Below are positions 36,619-45,415 of a DNA stretch of 64,000 bases, one piece after another. The stretch is taken from assembly GCF_900111685.1 (NCBI RefSeq), contig NZ_FOHX01000003.1, forward strand, positions 378,960-442,959, read 5' to 3'. Made by a program: the position numbers and the translations under genes. Position 1 is the first letter of the stretch. Each line of letters begins with the position of its first letter. Under the pieces are notes generated by a model that saw only the letters and a program-made list of their open reading frames with translations, made no database searches and was not told the DNA's origin. This stretch comes from Nonomuraea wenchangensis (lineage in GTDB: Bacteria; Actinomycetota; Actinomycetes; Streptosporangiales; Streptosporangiaceae).

Positions 36619-36861
36619 ATGGTGGCTATTGAGCCGACGCGGGAGCCGTATGACGTGCCGGTCGGAGCCCGCGTGATCGCTCGCATGCCGACTCCGGACG
36701 AGCGGCGGGACCTGGCCACGTCGGGGGAGTTGCGCGAGTTCGGCGGGATGCCTGAAGGGGTGCCGGTCTTCGAGATCGTTCCCGGGCCTCGCAAGCATCG
36801 GCGAGTGCTCCGTGGTGACCGTATCGAGTTGATGGTTCGTGGACCTGAGAACAGCGAGTAG
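36619..36861 (+). pseudogene. Truncated GntR/UTRA-like fragment
   Basis: 80 codons. PVGARVIARMPTPDERRDLA and GMPEGVPVFEIV match the UTRA core of GntR regulators (compare ARMPSAGEAKQLGMPKNVPIL in the 26.7-kb repressor). The HTH half is missing upstream and the reading merges into unrelated sequence near 36590. Probably a remnant of a repressor gene. Confidence 0.55.
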
Positions 36862-37054
36862 CCCGGCGGTTTCTGCGGAATACTGCGGCAATCTGCGGAT
36901 CAGGTTGGCGTGCGTAGGAGGCGGCCTAACTGGGCGGCGCGCCTGCGTTCCCTCCTTTCGAGGAAGGATTCTGCGGATTGATGCTCTGGAACCTTGGGCT
37001 TCGGCTGTGGCCTAGGGTTTTCCGTCGGGCAGGTAGTTCGAGGACCTGAAGTGG

Positions 37055-37103
37055 CTGAACCGTTCCGGGTTGGTTGGAGGCCCAACAAACCCGGAACGGT
37101 TCA
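37055..37103 (-). terminator. Strong hairpin after the nuclease gene
   Basis: TGAACCGTTCCGGGTT pairs with AACCCGGAACGGTTCA, extended past one mismatch by GTTGG/CCAAC. It starts at the stop codon of the minus-strand nuclease gene, so it can act as its terminator as well as being a cassette end. Confidence 0.7.
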
Positions 37104-37104
37104 C

Positions 37105-38058
37105 CTATTCCGCCACCGTTACCGAGGCGAAGGCGTTGACGATTCGGTGGTCGGAGCATGCCTTGTCGCGGTTGGCGCCGCAGATGTACCCGATCGGCTG
37201 GGAGTCCTCCCGGTAGCTGGTGAGCTTGTCGGCTTCGGCGAACACGAGGTCCACCTTGCCCGACTGGCCGCACGAGCCCAGGGTGTTGCTCTCCGTGGTT
37301 TGCTCTCCCCAGCCGGGGCAGATCGGGTCCTCATCGTCGAGCTCGTGATATCGGCCCTGGTTACCGGCGTTGTTCACTGTGTTGACCGTGGGCGAGTACC
37401 AGCTGTCGAGCAGGGGGCTGTGCGGCTGGATGTTGAAGTCCCCTGCGATCAGCACCGTGTCGCCCTGGGCGCGGTATCGCTCGATGACGGCGTGCACGTA
37501 GCCGAGCTGCGTCGCCTGGGAGTCCTTGACGTAGGTGAGGTGGGTGGTGCAGAACCGCAGGTGCGGTCGGGTGGCGACGGGCGCGCAGAGCAGCTTGCGT
37601 TGCTTGTCTTCGGCCGCCTGCGGAAGAGTGAACCGGTCGGTGGGGCCGAGGGCGAAGCGGCTGAAGATCGCGACACCGTAGCCTTTGCCGGCGCAATAAC
37701 TTGAGTCGTCGGCCGGGGTCATCCGCTCGTAACGGGCGAAGTTGAGCGGATTCTGGGGCCAGCCGATTCTCTGCAGGTAGTCGATCACCGCGCCGTACTG
37801 GTTGTGGCACATCTCGTTGACCGACACGAAGTCGGGGTTGCGAGCGCTGATCGAGCCGCCGATCGCCTGGATGATGCCGTTGGTCGTGGAGCCGAGATGC
37901 TTGCTGTGGCCGGCGATGTTCCAGTGCCAGATCTGGTACGTCGTGGCCGTGCTCATGTGGGCGTGGGACGGCGTCATCGTCGTCACGGCGATCGTGACGG
38001 CCGTCGCCATCACTGCCCAAAGCCGTCGCGAGGCGCCTCGCCATAAAATAATCTTCAT
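37105..38058 (-). CDS. Secreted endonuclease/exonuclease/phosphatase-family protein
   Basis: 317 residues, ATG 38058 with AGGTGG upstream. Signal peptide cut after AHA (~34). DNase I-like fold markers: IWHWNIAG, VSVNEMCHNQ (metal Glu), THLTYV, LIAGDFNIQPHS and CSDHRIVNAF. Family members hydrolyse phosphodiesters in DNA or phospholipids; several Cys suggest disulfides. Exported, possibly an extracellular DNase. Lies within the inverted-repeat cassette. Confidence 0.88.
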   Translation of the reverse strand: MKIILWRGASRRLWAVMATAVTIAVTTMTPSHAHMSTATTYQIWHWNIAGHSKHLGSTTNGIIQAIGGSISARNPDFVSVNEMCHNQYGAVIDYLQRIGWPQNPLNFARYERMTPADDSSYCAGKGYGVAIFSRFALGPTDRFTLPQAAEDKQRKLLCAPVATRPHLRFCTTHLTYVKDSQATQLGYVHAVIERYRAQGDTVLIAGDFNIQPHSPLLDSWYSPTVNTVNNAGNQGRYHELDDEDPICPGWGEQTTESNTLGSCGQSGKVDLVFAEADKLTSYREDSQPIGYICGANRDKACSDHRIVNAFASVTVAE

Positions 38059-38203
38059 GTGAGCAAATGTGCACCACCTCTCCCCGTCGCGGCATCGGTC
38101 ATGTAACAGATTTTCCTGCGGACGTCCCCGGTGACCATTTATGACGGTGCGAAGAGCACCAGATGGTCGTGGCGCTGTCCCGAGGGGAGCGTGCGACGGC
38201 TGG

Positions 38204-38403
38204 ATGGTGCACAAGCTTGCTCCGCACGCCTTCAAGTCCGACTACGGGCATGGCGGTGATGGCGGGCAGGCTCCGCTTATCCCCGACGACCCCCTGCATT
38301 ACGCTCAGCGCAGCTGGCGCTCGGCAGGCAAGATCCTCGCCGTGGGACTGATCGCATGGTGGCTACCCGTGGCCGCGGTCGCGCTGCTCGCCGCATTCCT
38401 GGT
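38204..38403 (+). pseudogene. Truncated membrane-protein gene
   Basis: About 66 codons: hydrophilic start (HKLAPHAFKSDYGHGG, DDPLHYAQRSWRSAGK), then a helix ILAVGLIAWWLPVAAVALLAAFLV, cut by the right inverted repeat at 38406. Resembles the start of a transporter such as the chromate family, but too short to assign. Confidence 0.35.
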
Positions 38404-38431
38404 GGCCTCCAACCAGCCCGGAACGGTTCAG

Positions 38432-38700
38432 CGGACGAGATCACCGTGCAGAGGGCCATGCGCAGGGCGGCTCGCAATCATCGACGTGATGCTGCGTGCT
38501 AGCCGCCATTGGCTCGTCGACGAGGCACTCAGGGATTACCTGCTGGCCCCGTACGTCTTCAGCTATCGCTCCGGGTGTTCGGACTTCCACACCGGCTACT
38601 GGAAGCGTTCCGAGCGTTTCGGGAACTGTCCGGCGACCGTCGTTACCTGCTTGTGCTGTACGCCAATGTGCGTCAGTTCTCTGCCTCGGTGTCCCTCCCC
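38432..38700 (+). pseudogene. Possible reverse-transcriptase remnant
   Basis: Overlapping frames give RAMRRAARNHRRD, then HWLVDEALRDYLLAPYVFSYRSG, then AFRAFRELSGDRRYLLVLYANVRQFSASV. Their order and spacing recall the N-terminal half of bacterial reverse transcriptases (Tyr-Arg-x-Gly, then Leu-x-Asp-x-Arg-x-Phe-x-x-x-Val). Frameshifts interrupt it and the YxDD core is absent. Weak call. Confidence 0.3.
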
Positions 38701-38763
38701 ATCCGTTCCCACGACAGCATTCTTGGTCACGGAAGCGCAGGTCAGAGCGTTCTTGCGACGGCA

Positions 38764-38814
38764 CTGTAAAACCGTCGGCTCAGCCTACGCAAGGTCGAAC
38801 CTTGCACCTGCCAC
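38764..38814 (+). repeat. att copy 3
   Basis: 51-bp copy of the tRNA-Tyr 3' end with one change (AAGGTCGAAC in place of AAGTTCGAAC). Unlike copies 1, 2 and 4 it is not followed by the AGAGGCCC hairpin or an int gene, so segment 3 has lost its integrase end or was formed differently. Confidence 0.9.
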
Positions 38815-38904
38815 ATATGAAGGATCATGGTCCGATGCCTCGCGGCCTGTATGGGCAGCGCGCGTCCGGGCTGCCCTGGCTGCCTCTGGCGGGCGGCGCG
38901 TGGG

Positions 38905-39087
38905 ATGGTGGCAAATGAGCCAGTGCGCTATCTGAATGCCGAAGATCCGCTGGCGGTCGCGATGGTCAAGGGCATACACCGTGGCGATGCAGGCAAGCTG
39001 CGGTGGTTGCTGGCGGAGCATCCCAGCCTGGCCCTGATGTTAGAGTTCGCCGGTCAAGATCACCGTATCGCCCGTTCGCGAGATTAG
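38905..39087 (+). pseudogene. Truncated ankyrin-repeat-type protein
   Basis: 60 codons; DPLAVAMVKGIHRGDAGKLRWLLAEHPSLA resembles the first ankyrin-like repeat of actinobacterial ankyrin proteins. The frame ends soon after (HRIARSRD) with no further repeats. Probably the surviving N-terminus of a larger gene. Confidence 0.5.
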
Positions 39088-39255
39088 CGCGGTGGGCGGT
39101 TGGAGCGAGATCGCTTCGGCGCGGCGTGGGCCGTAGGGTGAGGCGCCTCCTGGAGCCCGGGGTTGAGAAGTCGGTGTCGGGGGCCCGGAATACGGCGAAA
39201 AGAGCCAGGGGTGTCGGTTTCCGCTGGTCAAGGGCTGGTCAGTAGGTAGCGGCGA

Positions 39256-39786
39256 CTACTGGTCGCGCGTCAGGTATTGCCATTTGGTCATGCGGTTTCG
39301 CAGGTCGAGGGTGTCGGCGTTGCCGGAGTAGGTGCCGTTGCCACGATGATGGAACTCACCCGTTCCTCGTTTGCCGGCATCGAACCAGGCTCGCTCGCCG
39401 CGGAGAATCCACAGGTTGTAGTCGTCGACGAGCCTGTCATCGGCCACGGTGCATTCGATGTTGGCGAAGCACTCCTGAACAAGAGGCGCTCGGACGACAG
39501 CCGCAGGTGTGGGAGTGAAGCCGAACTTCCCCCATTTGTCGACGTCGCGGCCGGAGGTGTTGCCGACGTCGGTCACCTGTTCGGCCAGGTTGATGGAGGG
39601 GATGGCGATGACGCACTCGCCGGTGGTGCGCAACGCGTCGTAGCTGTGATCCCACGGGCCAAGGATCAGCCCGATGAGCGCACCATGCGCGATCGGCATG
39701 TTGAAACCGTTGGTCATCAGGTTGGCGCGCTCGCCGTCGAAGGTGGACACCATGATGACCGGCCCGGGCTCGATCAGCCGATGCAC
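39256..39786 (-). CDS. Flavin reductase-like FMN-binding protein
   Basis: 176 residues, GTG 39786. HRLIEPGPVIMVSTFDGERANLMTNGFNMP and LILGPWDHSYDALRTTGECVIAIPS are typical of the flavin reductase-like domain, a split-barrel that binds FMN. It may supply reduced flavin or act as an oxidoreductase. First of three minus-strand redox genes (with the two SDRs) in segment 3. Confidence 0.85.
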   Translation of the reverse strand: MHRLIEPGPVIMVSTFDGERANLMTNGFNMPIAHGALIGLILGPWDHSYDALRTTGECVIAIPSINLAEQVTDVGNTSGRDVDKWGKFGFTPTPAAVVRAPLVQECFANIECTVADDRLVDDYNLWILRGERAWFDAGKRGTGEFHHRGNGTYSGNADTLDLRNRMTKWQYLTRDQ

Positions 39787-39912
39787 GAGGTCCAGCGGGT
39801 ATTCAGGAGAATCCTGTGGGGCTCATGTCGGACCTTTCATTGTGGGCGAGCGGGGGCCGATGGCTGGTCGGTGCTCGGTCATCGGCCTCCCTTCTCGGGG
39901 TTGCCGCTTGGG

Positions 39913-40689
39913 CTAGACGGCCTGGGCGGTGGGCAGGATGGTGATCTCGGTGAGGTTGACGTGGCGGGGCACGGCGGCCATGAAGGCCACGGTCTCGGCG
40001 ATGTCGCTGGACTGCAGGACGTCGATCTGGTCGATCAGGTCGGCCATGAGCTTGGTGGCATCGGGGTCGGTGACGTGGTCGGGCAGCTCGGTGTCGACCA
40101 TGCCGGGCTCAATGGTGGCCACGCGGACGTTCTTCGGGCCGAGCTCCACCCGCAGCAGCCTGGTGAAGTGGCTGATGTAAGCCTTGGTGCCGGAGTAGAT
40201 CGAGAACTTCTCAAGGATCCGGGTGGCGGCGATAGAGGAGGTGGTGATCAGGTCGGCCGGCTTTCCCGCCTCGGCGGCGGCGCTCAGCTGCGGCAGGAAG
40301 GCGCCGATGACGTTCATCACGCCGGTGATGTTCAGGTCGATCTGGCGCTGCCACTCGTCGAGTCGCAGCTCATCAATGGCGGAGATCAGCTGGACACCGG
40401 CGTTGTTGAAGACCAGATCCGCTCGCCCGAGCTGCTCGGCGACCTGGCCGGCGGCGTCGTGGACGGCTTCGCGGTCGGTGACATCGACGGGCAGCGCCAA
40501 GGCGACCCCGCCAGAGGCTTGAATGCTGTCAACGAGGGTGTCGAGCTTGTCCTTGCGCCTGGCCATGACGGCGACCTTGGCGCCGAGCTGGGCCAGGCGT
40601 TGCGCGGTGGCGGCGCCGATGCCGCTGGAGGCGCCGGTGACCACGGCCACGCGGCCGGCGAGCGGAGTACCGGTGAGCAGAGCAGACAT
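39913..40689 (-). CDS. Short-chain dehydrogenase/reductase
   Basis: 258 residues. Rossmann motif TGASSGIG (19-26), DVTD, NNAG, Ser in TTSSIAA and catalytic YSGTK. Classical SDR using NAD(P)H; the Arg-rich MARRKDK after strand 2 favours NADP (inference). Substrate unknown. Confidence 0.92.
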   Translation of the reverse strand: MSALLTGTPLAGRVAVVTGASSGIGAATAQRLAQLGAKVAVMARRKDKLDTLVDSIQASGGVALALPVDVTDREAVHDAAGQVAEQLGRADLVFNNAGVQLISAIDELRLDEWQRQIDLNITGVMNVIGAFLPQLSAAAEAGKPADLITTSSIAATRILEKFSIYSGTKAYISHFTRLLRVELGPKNVRVATIEPGMVDTELPDHVTDPDATKLMADLIDQIDVLQSSDIAETVAFMAAVPRHVNLTEITILPTAQAV

Positions 40690-40863
40690 GAGTCGGGCCC
40701 CTTCTTCTGGTGGAAGACTTCTTGGGATCGGTGACGGTCGGTAGTGGTGTCTGACGCCACGGATGAGCTCAGTGCCGGTCGACCGCGAAGTCGGTCCCGG
40801 CGACAGCGCTCTCCCATGTCCCGGGCTCTGTCCGTAGGCGGAGAGCTCAGTACTACGTACGGG

Positions 40864-41703
40864 TCAGGCGGCGTCGTCGTGCGCGGTGGCCGCCGACTTG
40901 TCCCGCCAGGCGTTCAGGTCATGGTGGATCTGCTCGAGCTTTACCTGCAGCCGATCGATGGTGTCGGGCCCGAGGTACAGGTGCCGGGGCAGGACGGTCT
41001 GGCCGGTGACCTCGTAGATCAGGGCCGCGCTCTTGACGGGGTCGCCGAGCTGGGTGTGGTTGGCGTCCTGAGCCCAGTCGAGGGTGACGTGCGCGGGGGT
41101 GCCGTCATAGTCGGCGATCCGCTCTCGCGCCAGCGACAACGAGCTGGCGTCCAGGAAGTCGGTGCGCAGCACGCCCGGTTCGACGACCATGGACTGGATG
41201 CCGAACGGCGACATCTCCGCGGCGAGGGCTTCGCTGATCCCGGCGACGGCGAACTTGGAGGCGCTGTACATGCTGACTCCCGGCTCGCCTTCGAATCCGG
41301 AGCGCGAACCGATGTTGACGATCTTGCCCGAGCCCTGGCGGCGCATGCCGGGCAGCACGGCCCGGGTCATGTTGATCAGGCCGAACACGTTGAGATCGAA
41401 CAAGGAGCGGGCCTCGTCGTCGCCGATCTCCTCCAGGGCGCCCAGCAGGCCCCGGCCGGCGTTGTTGACCAGCACGTCGATGCCGCCGAAGCGGTCCGTC
41501 GCGGCCTGGACGGCGGCGGGGATGGCACCGCTGTCGGTGACGTCCAGGGCGACGGCGAGGACCTGGTCGCAGGTCTGCAGGTCCCCGGGGAGCCTGCCGG
41601 GGTTGCGGACCGCGACGACCACGTTGTCCCCGCCCTTGAGTGCGGCTCGGGCGATCTCGGCGCCGAGGCCGCGGGAAGCACCGGTGATGAACCAGGTAGC
41701 CAT
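40864..41703 (-). CDS. Short-chain dehydrogenase/reductase
   Basis: 279 residues. TGASRGLG (8-15), AVRNPGRL after strand 2, DVTDSG, NNAGRG, Ser in NIGSRSG and YSASK. Atypical SDR length with an acidic C-terminal tail. A palindrome-like site at 41814-41827 lies about 110 bp upstream and resembles sites before two other genes of this segment. Confidence 0.92.
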   Translation of the reverse strand: MATWFITGASRGLGAEIARAALKGGDNVVVAVRNPGRLPGDLQTCDQVLAVALDVTDSGAIPAAVQAATDRFGGIDVLVNNAGRGLLGALEEIGDDEARSLFDLNVFGLINMTRAVLPGMRRQGSGKIVNIGSRSGFEGEPGVSMYSASKFAVAGISEALAAEMSPFGIQSMVVEPGVLRTDFLDASSLSLARERIADYDGTPAHVTLDWAQDANHTQLGDPVKSAALIYEVTGQTVLPRHLYLGPDTIDRLQVKLEQIHHDLNAWRDKSAATAHDDAA

Positions 41704-41813
41704 GATGTCGTCTCTTCCCTATGTGTGTCTCTTGTGGAGAGTTCCGGCGGAGTCGGGTCCCGCCGCTGACAGATTCGAGTCTGTGCAGCTCACGGGCAGG
41801 GATGAAGGCCGGG

Positions 41814-41827
41814 ACTTTCCTGGGAGT
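41814..41827. promoter_or_regulatory. Candidate MmyB-type operator before the SDR gene
   Basis: ACTTTCCTGGGAGT, an imperfect dyad. Its reverse complement resembles ACTCCCAGGAAAAC at 43854-43867 (12 of 14) and the perfect palindrome at 42828. Binding protein not shown; neighbouring MmyB regulators are the natural candidates. Confidence 0.45.
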
Positions 41828-41934
41828 AACACACCTAGGATGAGATCGTCGGGTGAAGGCCGAGCTCGGACAGGAGGCGGTACGAGCCGGGCGTGTGCTT
41901 GGGCCACCTCTCTGCTGCGGTGCGGTGGGAGCGG

Positions 41935-42774
41935 TCAGATCACGTCGTTTTTGTGCAGCATCCTTGCCGTCGAGGAGCGCAGTCGCTCGAACGCGGCCGC
42001 GGTCGCCGAGGCGGGCTCGGCCTGGTAGACGACGAGTTCCTGGTGCGGGGCGCCGTTGACGGTGAAGGCGGAGAACCGGATGTGCAGGTCGCCCACGCGT
42101 GGGTGCCGCAGGTGCTTGCCCTCCTGCGTCTTCGACTTCACCTCGTGGCGGGCCCACAGCTCGGCGAACGCGGGGCTGGCCGAGCAGAGCTCGTCGACGA
42201 TCTGGTTGATGCGCGCGGACTCCGGGTCGTGCCCGTAGGCGGCCCGCAGCTCGGCCACGCAGGAGTGCGCGACCCGCTCCCAGTCCTGATAGAACTCCCG
42301 CCCCGCGGGATCGGTGAACACCATGCGCGCCAGGTTGTCGGCGGCGGCGAACCCTTCGTGCAGGGCAGTGGCCATCGTGTTGGCGGCCAGAATGTCCAGG
42401 GCGGGGCCCAGCACGAACGCCGGCGAGGTGGACCAACTGTCCATCAGCTGTAGCAACTGCGGGCTGACCTGGTCGGTGGTGGCGGCTCGGCGCCGAGCAG
42501 GCGGCCGGATCAAGCGGTGAAGGTGCTCGGTGGCCTCCTCATCCAGGCTCAGGGCGCGCGCCACGGCCTCGACCACCTGCGGCGAAGGGCTCGTCTCCCG
42601 GCCCTGTTCGAGCCGTACGTAGTAGTCGCTGCTCATGCCCGCCAGCATCGCCACTTCCTCACGGCGCAGACCCTTCACCCGGCGCCGCCCATACTCCGGC
42701 AGGCCGACGTCCTGCGGTTTGAGAGCCTCGCGACGAGCTCGCAAGAACTCCCCCAAAGGTGTGCTTTGGCTCAT
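41935..42774 (-). CDS. HTH regulator, MmyB family
   Basis: 279 residues. N-terminal XRE HTH (LGEFLRARREALKPQDVGLP, RRVKGLRREEVAMLAGMSSDYYVRLEQGR) then the MmyB ligand-binding PAS-like domain (LDILAANTMATALHEGF, RMVFTDPAGREFYQDW). Such proteins usually repress adjacent dehydrogenases. Divergent from a second MmyB gene across a perfect palindrome. Confidence 0.92.
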   Translation of the reverse strand: MSQSTPLGEFLRARREALKPQDVGLPEYGRRRVKGLRREEVAMLAGMSSDYYVRLEQGRETSPSPQVVEAVARALSLDEEATEHLHRLIRPPARRRAATTDQVSPQLLQLMDSWSTSPAFVLGPALDILAANTMATALHEGFAAADNLARMVFTDPAGREFYQDWERVAHSCVAELRAAYGHDPESARINQIVDELCSASPAFAELWARHEVKSKTQEGKHLRHPRVGDLHIRFSAFTVNGAPHQELVVYQAEPASATAAAFERLRSSTARMLHKNDVI

Positions 42775-42827
42775 TTGACCAAGCTATGGGACCCATGCCC
42801 GATGAGTCACAACATGGAGGGGTTGGT

Positions 42828-42843
42828 CTTTTCCTAGGAAAAG
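42828..42843. promoter_or_regulatory. Perfect 16-bp palindrome between divergent regulators
   Basis: CTTTTCCTAGGAAAAG, perfectly symmetric, placed 54 bp from each regulator start. Likely autoregulatory operator for one or both MmyB proteins (inference). Confidence 0.65.
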
Positions 42844-42897
42844 TACGCCCTGGCTGTGGTGATCCCTTTGCCGCCGCTCTCGCCTAGCCTCCATGCC

Positions 42898-43752
42898 ATG
42901 GACGGTGCCGACACGAGCAACGCCTTGGGGCAGTTCCTACGCCGCCACCGCGCGTTGACACGCCCCGAACAGGCGGGGTCACAGCCACTGGGCCGCCGCC
43001 AGGTGCCCGGGCTACGCCGTGACGAGGTCGCCAGGCTGGCCGGGCTCAGCACCAGCTACTATGCGCGACTGGAGCAGGGCAGGCAGCGACATCCTTCGCG
43101 GCAGACGGTCGCCACCCTGGCGCAGGCTCTGCGGCTGGACGAGCTGGCCGCAGCCGAGTTGTACCGCCTGGCCCGTCCGGTCGTTCGCCGCCGGCGCCCG
43201 GCGCGGGTAGAGCGGGTAGCCCCAGAGGTACTCCGGCTCATGCACGGCTGGACGGACGTCCCCGCGTACGTTCTGGGCTGGTCGCAGGACGTGCTGGCGC
43301 GCAACCCGCTCGCCGGTGCCCTGCACAGCCGGTTCGCCCACGACGACAACATGCTGCGCATGATCTTCCTCGATCCCGCAGGGCGAGAGTTCTTCCGTGA
43401 CTGGAGTGAGACGGCCTGCGCAGCCGTGGCCGAGCTGCGCGAGATCGCGCTCATGGTGCCCGACGAGCGAGGCCTGGCCGAACTGGTGGGCGAGCTGTCC
43501 ATCAAGAGCCCGCAGTTCCGGCGATTGTGGGCGGAGCAGAGGTCCGGAGAGACCGTGCGCCGCAGGATCCGGCTCTCCCACCCGGAGGTCGACGAGTTGC
43601 GCCTGAGCAGGGAGGTCTTCCTGATCGCCGGTGCGCCCGGTCAGCGGCTGGTCACCTACCAGGCCGAGCCCGGCTCGCCGTCCGCGGACGCGCTGGCCCT
43701 CCTGGCGACCCTGGCCGCGCCGGATCTCGGCGAGTCCGGCCCGTCCGCGTAA
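42898..43752 (+). CDS. HTH regulator, MmyB family
   Basis: 284 residues from ATG 42898 (an in-frame GTG at 42856 lacks support). Same layout as the divergent regulator: LGQFLRRHRALTRPEQAG, RRQVPGLRRDEVARLAGLSTSYYARLEQGR, then QDVLARNPLAGALHSRF and RMIFLDPAGREFFRDW. Two copies of the same regulator type side by side suggest duplication or two adjoining cassettes. Confidence 0.9.
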   Translation: MDGADTSNALGQFLRRHRALTRPEQAGSQPLGRRQVPGLRRDEVARLAGLSTSYYARLEQGRQRHPSRQTVATLAQALRLDELAAAELYRLARPVVRRRRPARVERVAPEVLRLMHGWTDVPAYVLGWSQDVLARNPLAGALHSRFAHDDNMLRMIFLDPAGREFFRDWSETACAAVAELREIALMVPDERGLAELVGELSIKSPQFRRLWAEQRSGETVRRRIRLSHPEVDELRLSREVFLIAGAPGQRLVTYQAEPGSPSADALALLATLAAPDLGESGPSA

Positions 43753-43798
43753 CTTCTCCAGGCCGCGCCCGCCGTCGCGACGGTGTGCCGTCGATGTC

Positions 43799-43814
43799 AG
43801 GGCATGCATGCCCT
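43799..43814. promoter_or_regulatory. Perfect palindrome upstream of the amidohydrolase
   Basis: AGGGCATGCATGCCCT, 16 bp, perfectly symmetric, 140 bp before the amidohydrolase ATG. Different from the CCTAGG-type sites, so it may bind another regulator, or be fortuitous. Confidence 0.45.
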
Positions 43815-43853
43815 TGATCTTGTGCTGAACACGTCTTCCACCCTGGGTGCGGC

Positions 43854-43867
43854 ACTCCCAGGAAAAC
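43854..43867. promoter_or_regulatory. Candidate MmyB-type operator before the amidohydrolase
   Basis: ACTCCCAGGAAAAC, matching in reverse orientation the site before the SDR gene at 12 of 14 positions. About 87 bp upstream of the amidohydrolase start. Confidence 0.45.
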
Positions 43868-43953
43868 AGCGGCCTTCTTCGCCCTGGGCGACGTGGACAG
43901 ACTCGGACCTGCCAGCGGTGGAACCCCACCGCAACCGACGGAGAGAAGGCCCC

Positions 43954-45345
43954 ATGAACGCCGACACGACCCTCGACCAGCTGCGCCGCCAGGACGCCGA
44001 TCGCGATCGGCGCGTTCTGCTGACCGGTGCCACGATCGTCACCATGGATCCCGATCTCGGCGTTCTGCCCAAAGGGGATCTACTCATCCAGGGCAGCGCC
44101 ATCGCCGCCGTAGCCCCTGACCTGCGCACCGCCGGCGCCGCCTCGGGCGCGGTCGTCATCGACGCCACTGGCACCATCCTGGCCCCCGGCTTTGTCGACA
44201 CCCACCGGCATGCCTGGGAGGCGCAGCTGCGCCGGATCATGCCCGACGTGAACGACCTCGGCGAGTACGTCAGGTCCACCCTGGCCGACATCGCTCCCGC
44301 GTACCAGCCGCAGGACATGTACGTCGGGACGAAGCTCGCCGCCCTGACCGCCATCGACGGCGGCATCACCACGATGCTCGACTTCTCTCACAACTCGCGC
44401 ACCGCCGCCCACTCCGACAGTGCTATCGAGGCCTTGATCGACACCGGCATCCGCGGTGTGCACGCCTCCATGCGGCCGCACTTCGGCGACTGGGACGGCC
44501 AGTGGCCAGGTGACCTGAACCGGCTGCTCGACAAGTACTTCTCCTCGAGCGACCAGTTGCTCACTCTGCGCCTGGCGGCTCTGGCCACCGATGAGATCGC
44601 CGGCCCCGATCTCGCCTACGGGCCCGACTTCGCCCGTGTCGCGCGCGAGCTCGGCATCGGCGTCAGCGTCGACGCCGTCTTCGGCATCCCCTCCTCCCAG
44701 GCCATTTTGCGCTGGTCGGCCGATGGGCTGCTCGGCCCGGACGTGACGCTCATCCACAGCACCGGCTTGACCGCCGACGCCTGGCGGGCCATGGGTGACT
44801 CGGGCACCACGGTGGCGCTCGCCCCCACCTCCGAGGCGCAGATCGGCCTGGAGACCGCGATCCCCGCCATCGACGAGGCGCTCGTGGCCGGCATCCGCCC
44901 CGGTCTGAGCATCGACGTCGAAGTGGCGCTGGCCAGCGACATGTTCACCCAGATGCGCGCCTTGCACGCGATCCAGCGGATGCGCGCGGTCAATGCCGCC
45001 TACGGCAGTGCCGCCACCCCTCCTCGGATCGGCGTGGCCGACGTCTTGGACTTCGCGACCCTGCAGGGCGCCAAGACCGTCGGACTCGGCGACGTCACCG
45101 GCTCGCTCACCCCCGGCAAGCAGGCCGACTTCCTCATCGTCGGAGCCGAGGACCTCAACAACATGCCGCTCAACGACCCGATCGGCACCCTCGTTCTCGG
45201 CTCCGACCCGCGCAACATCCAGGCCGTCTTCATCTCGGGCCGAGTGCGCAAGTGGGCCGGCGCCGTCCTCGACGTCGACCCGGCCGAGCTGCGTCAGGAC
45301 GTGCGCGAGTCCCGTGATCGCGTCCTGCGCGCCGTCGCCCACTGA
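43954..45345 (+). CDS. Amidohydrolase (cytosine deaminase/chlorohydrolase type)
   Basis: 463 residues, ATG with GGAGAGAAGG upstream. Metal-dependent TIM-barrel hydrolase: composite N-terminal segment (VLLTGATIVTMDPDLG), metal motif FVDTHRHAWE, TTMLDFSH, LIHSTGLT, ALAPTSEAQIG (where aromatic-ring deaminases carry Pro-x-x-E), IDVEVALASDMF and C-terminal GVADVLDFATLQGAKTVGLGD. Substrate unknown. Followed 70 bp later by a related but gutted gene. Confidence 0.9.
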   Translation: MNADTTLDQLRRQDADRDRRVLLTGATIVTMDPDLGVLPKGDLLIQGSAIAAVAPDLRTAGAASGAVVIDATGTILAPGFVDTHRHAWEAQLRRIMPDVNDLGEYVRSTLADIAPAYQPQDMYVGTKLAALTAIDGGITTMLDFSHNSRTAAHSDSAIEALIDTGIRGVHASMRPHFGDWDGQWPGDLNRLLDKYFSSSDQLLTLRLAALATDEIAGPDLAYGPDFARVARELGIGVSVDAVFGIPSSQAILRWSADGLLGPDVTLIHSTGLTADAWRAMGDSGTTVALAPTSEAQIGLETAIPAIDEALVAGIRPGLSIDVEVALASDMFTQMRALHAIQRMRAVNAAYGSAATPPRIGVADVLDFATLQGAKTVGLGDVTGSLTPGKQADFLIVGAEDLNNMPLNDPIGTLVLGSDPRNIQAVFISGRVRKWAGAVLDVDPAELRQDVRESRDRVLRAVAH

Positions 45346-45415
45346 GGGCGACCCGTACCAGAGCACAACTCACCTACTTCCAGGCACAACGATCACTGAA
45401 GGAAAGCGTCCCGAC

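Larger units (their letters stand above)
37055..38431. mobile_element. Inverted-repeat-bounded 1.4-kb cassette with nuclease gene
   Basis: Ends are 26-bp inverted repeats, 37055-37080 and 38406-38431, matching at 25 of 26 positions (outer bases CTGAACCGTTCCGG). The left repeat is followed by a further inverted half (to 37103), forming a hairpin. The right repeat truncates a membrane-protein frame. No transposase is present and no clear target duplication is seen, so mobility is inference. Confidence 0.5.

Noticed and set aside
36439..36891. Intact 150-residue protein across the rep/int junction
   Set aside because: It is a chance frame through a deletion scar; both parts are fragments of known genes, one out of frame.
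44080..45366. 428-codon minus-strand open frame
   Set aside because: Antisense to the amidohydrolase with intact metal motifs.
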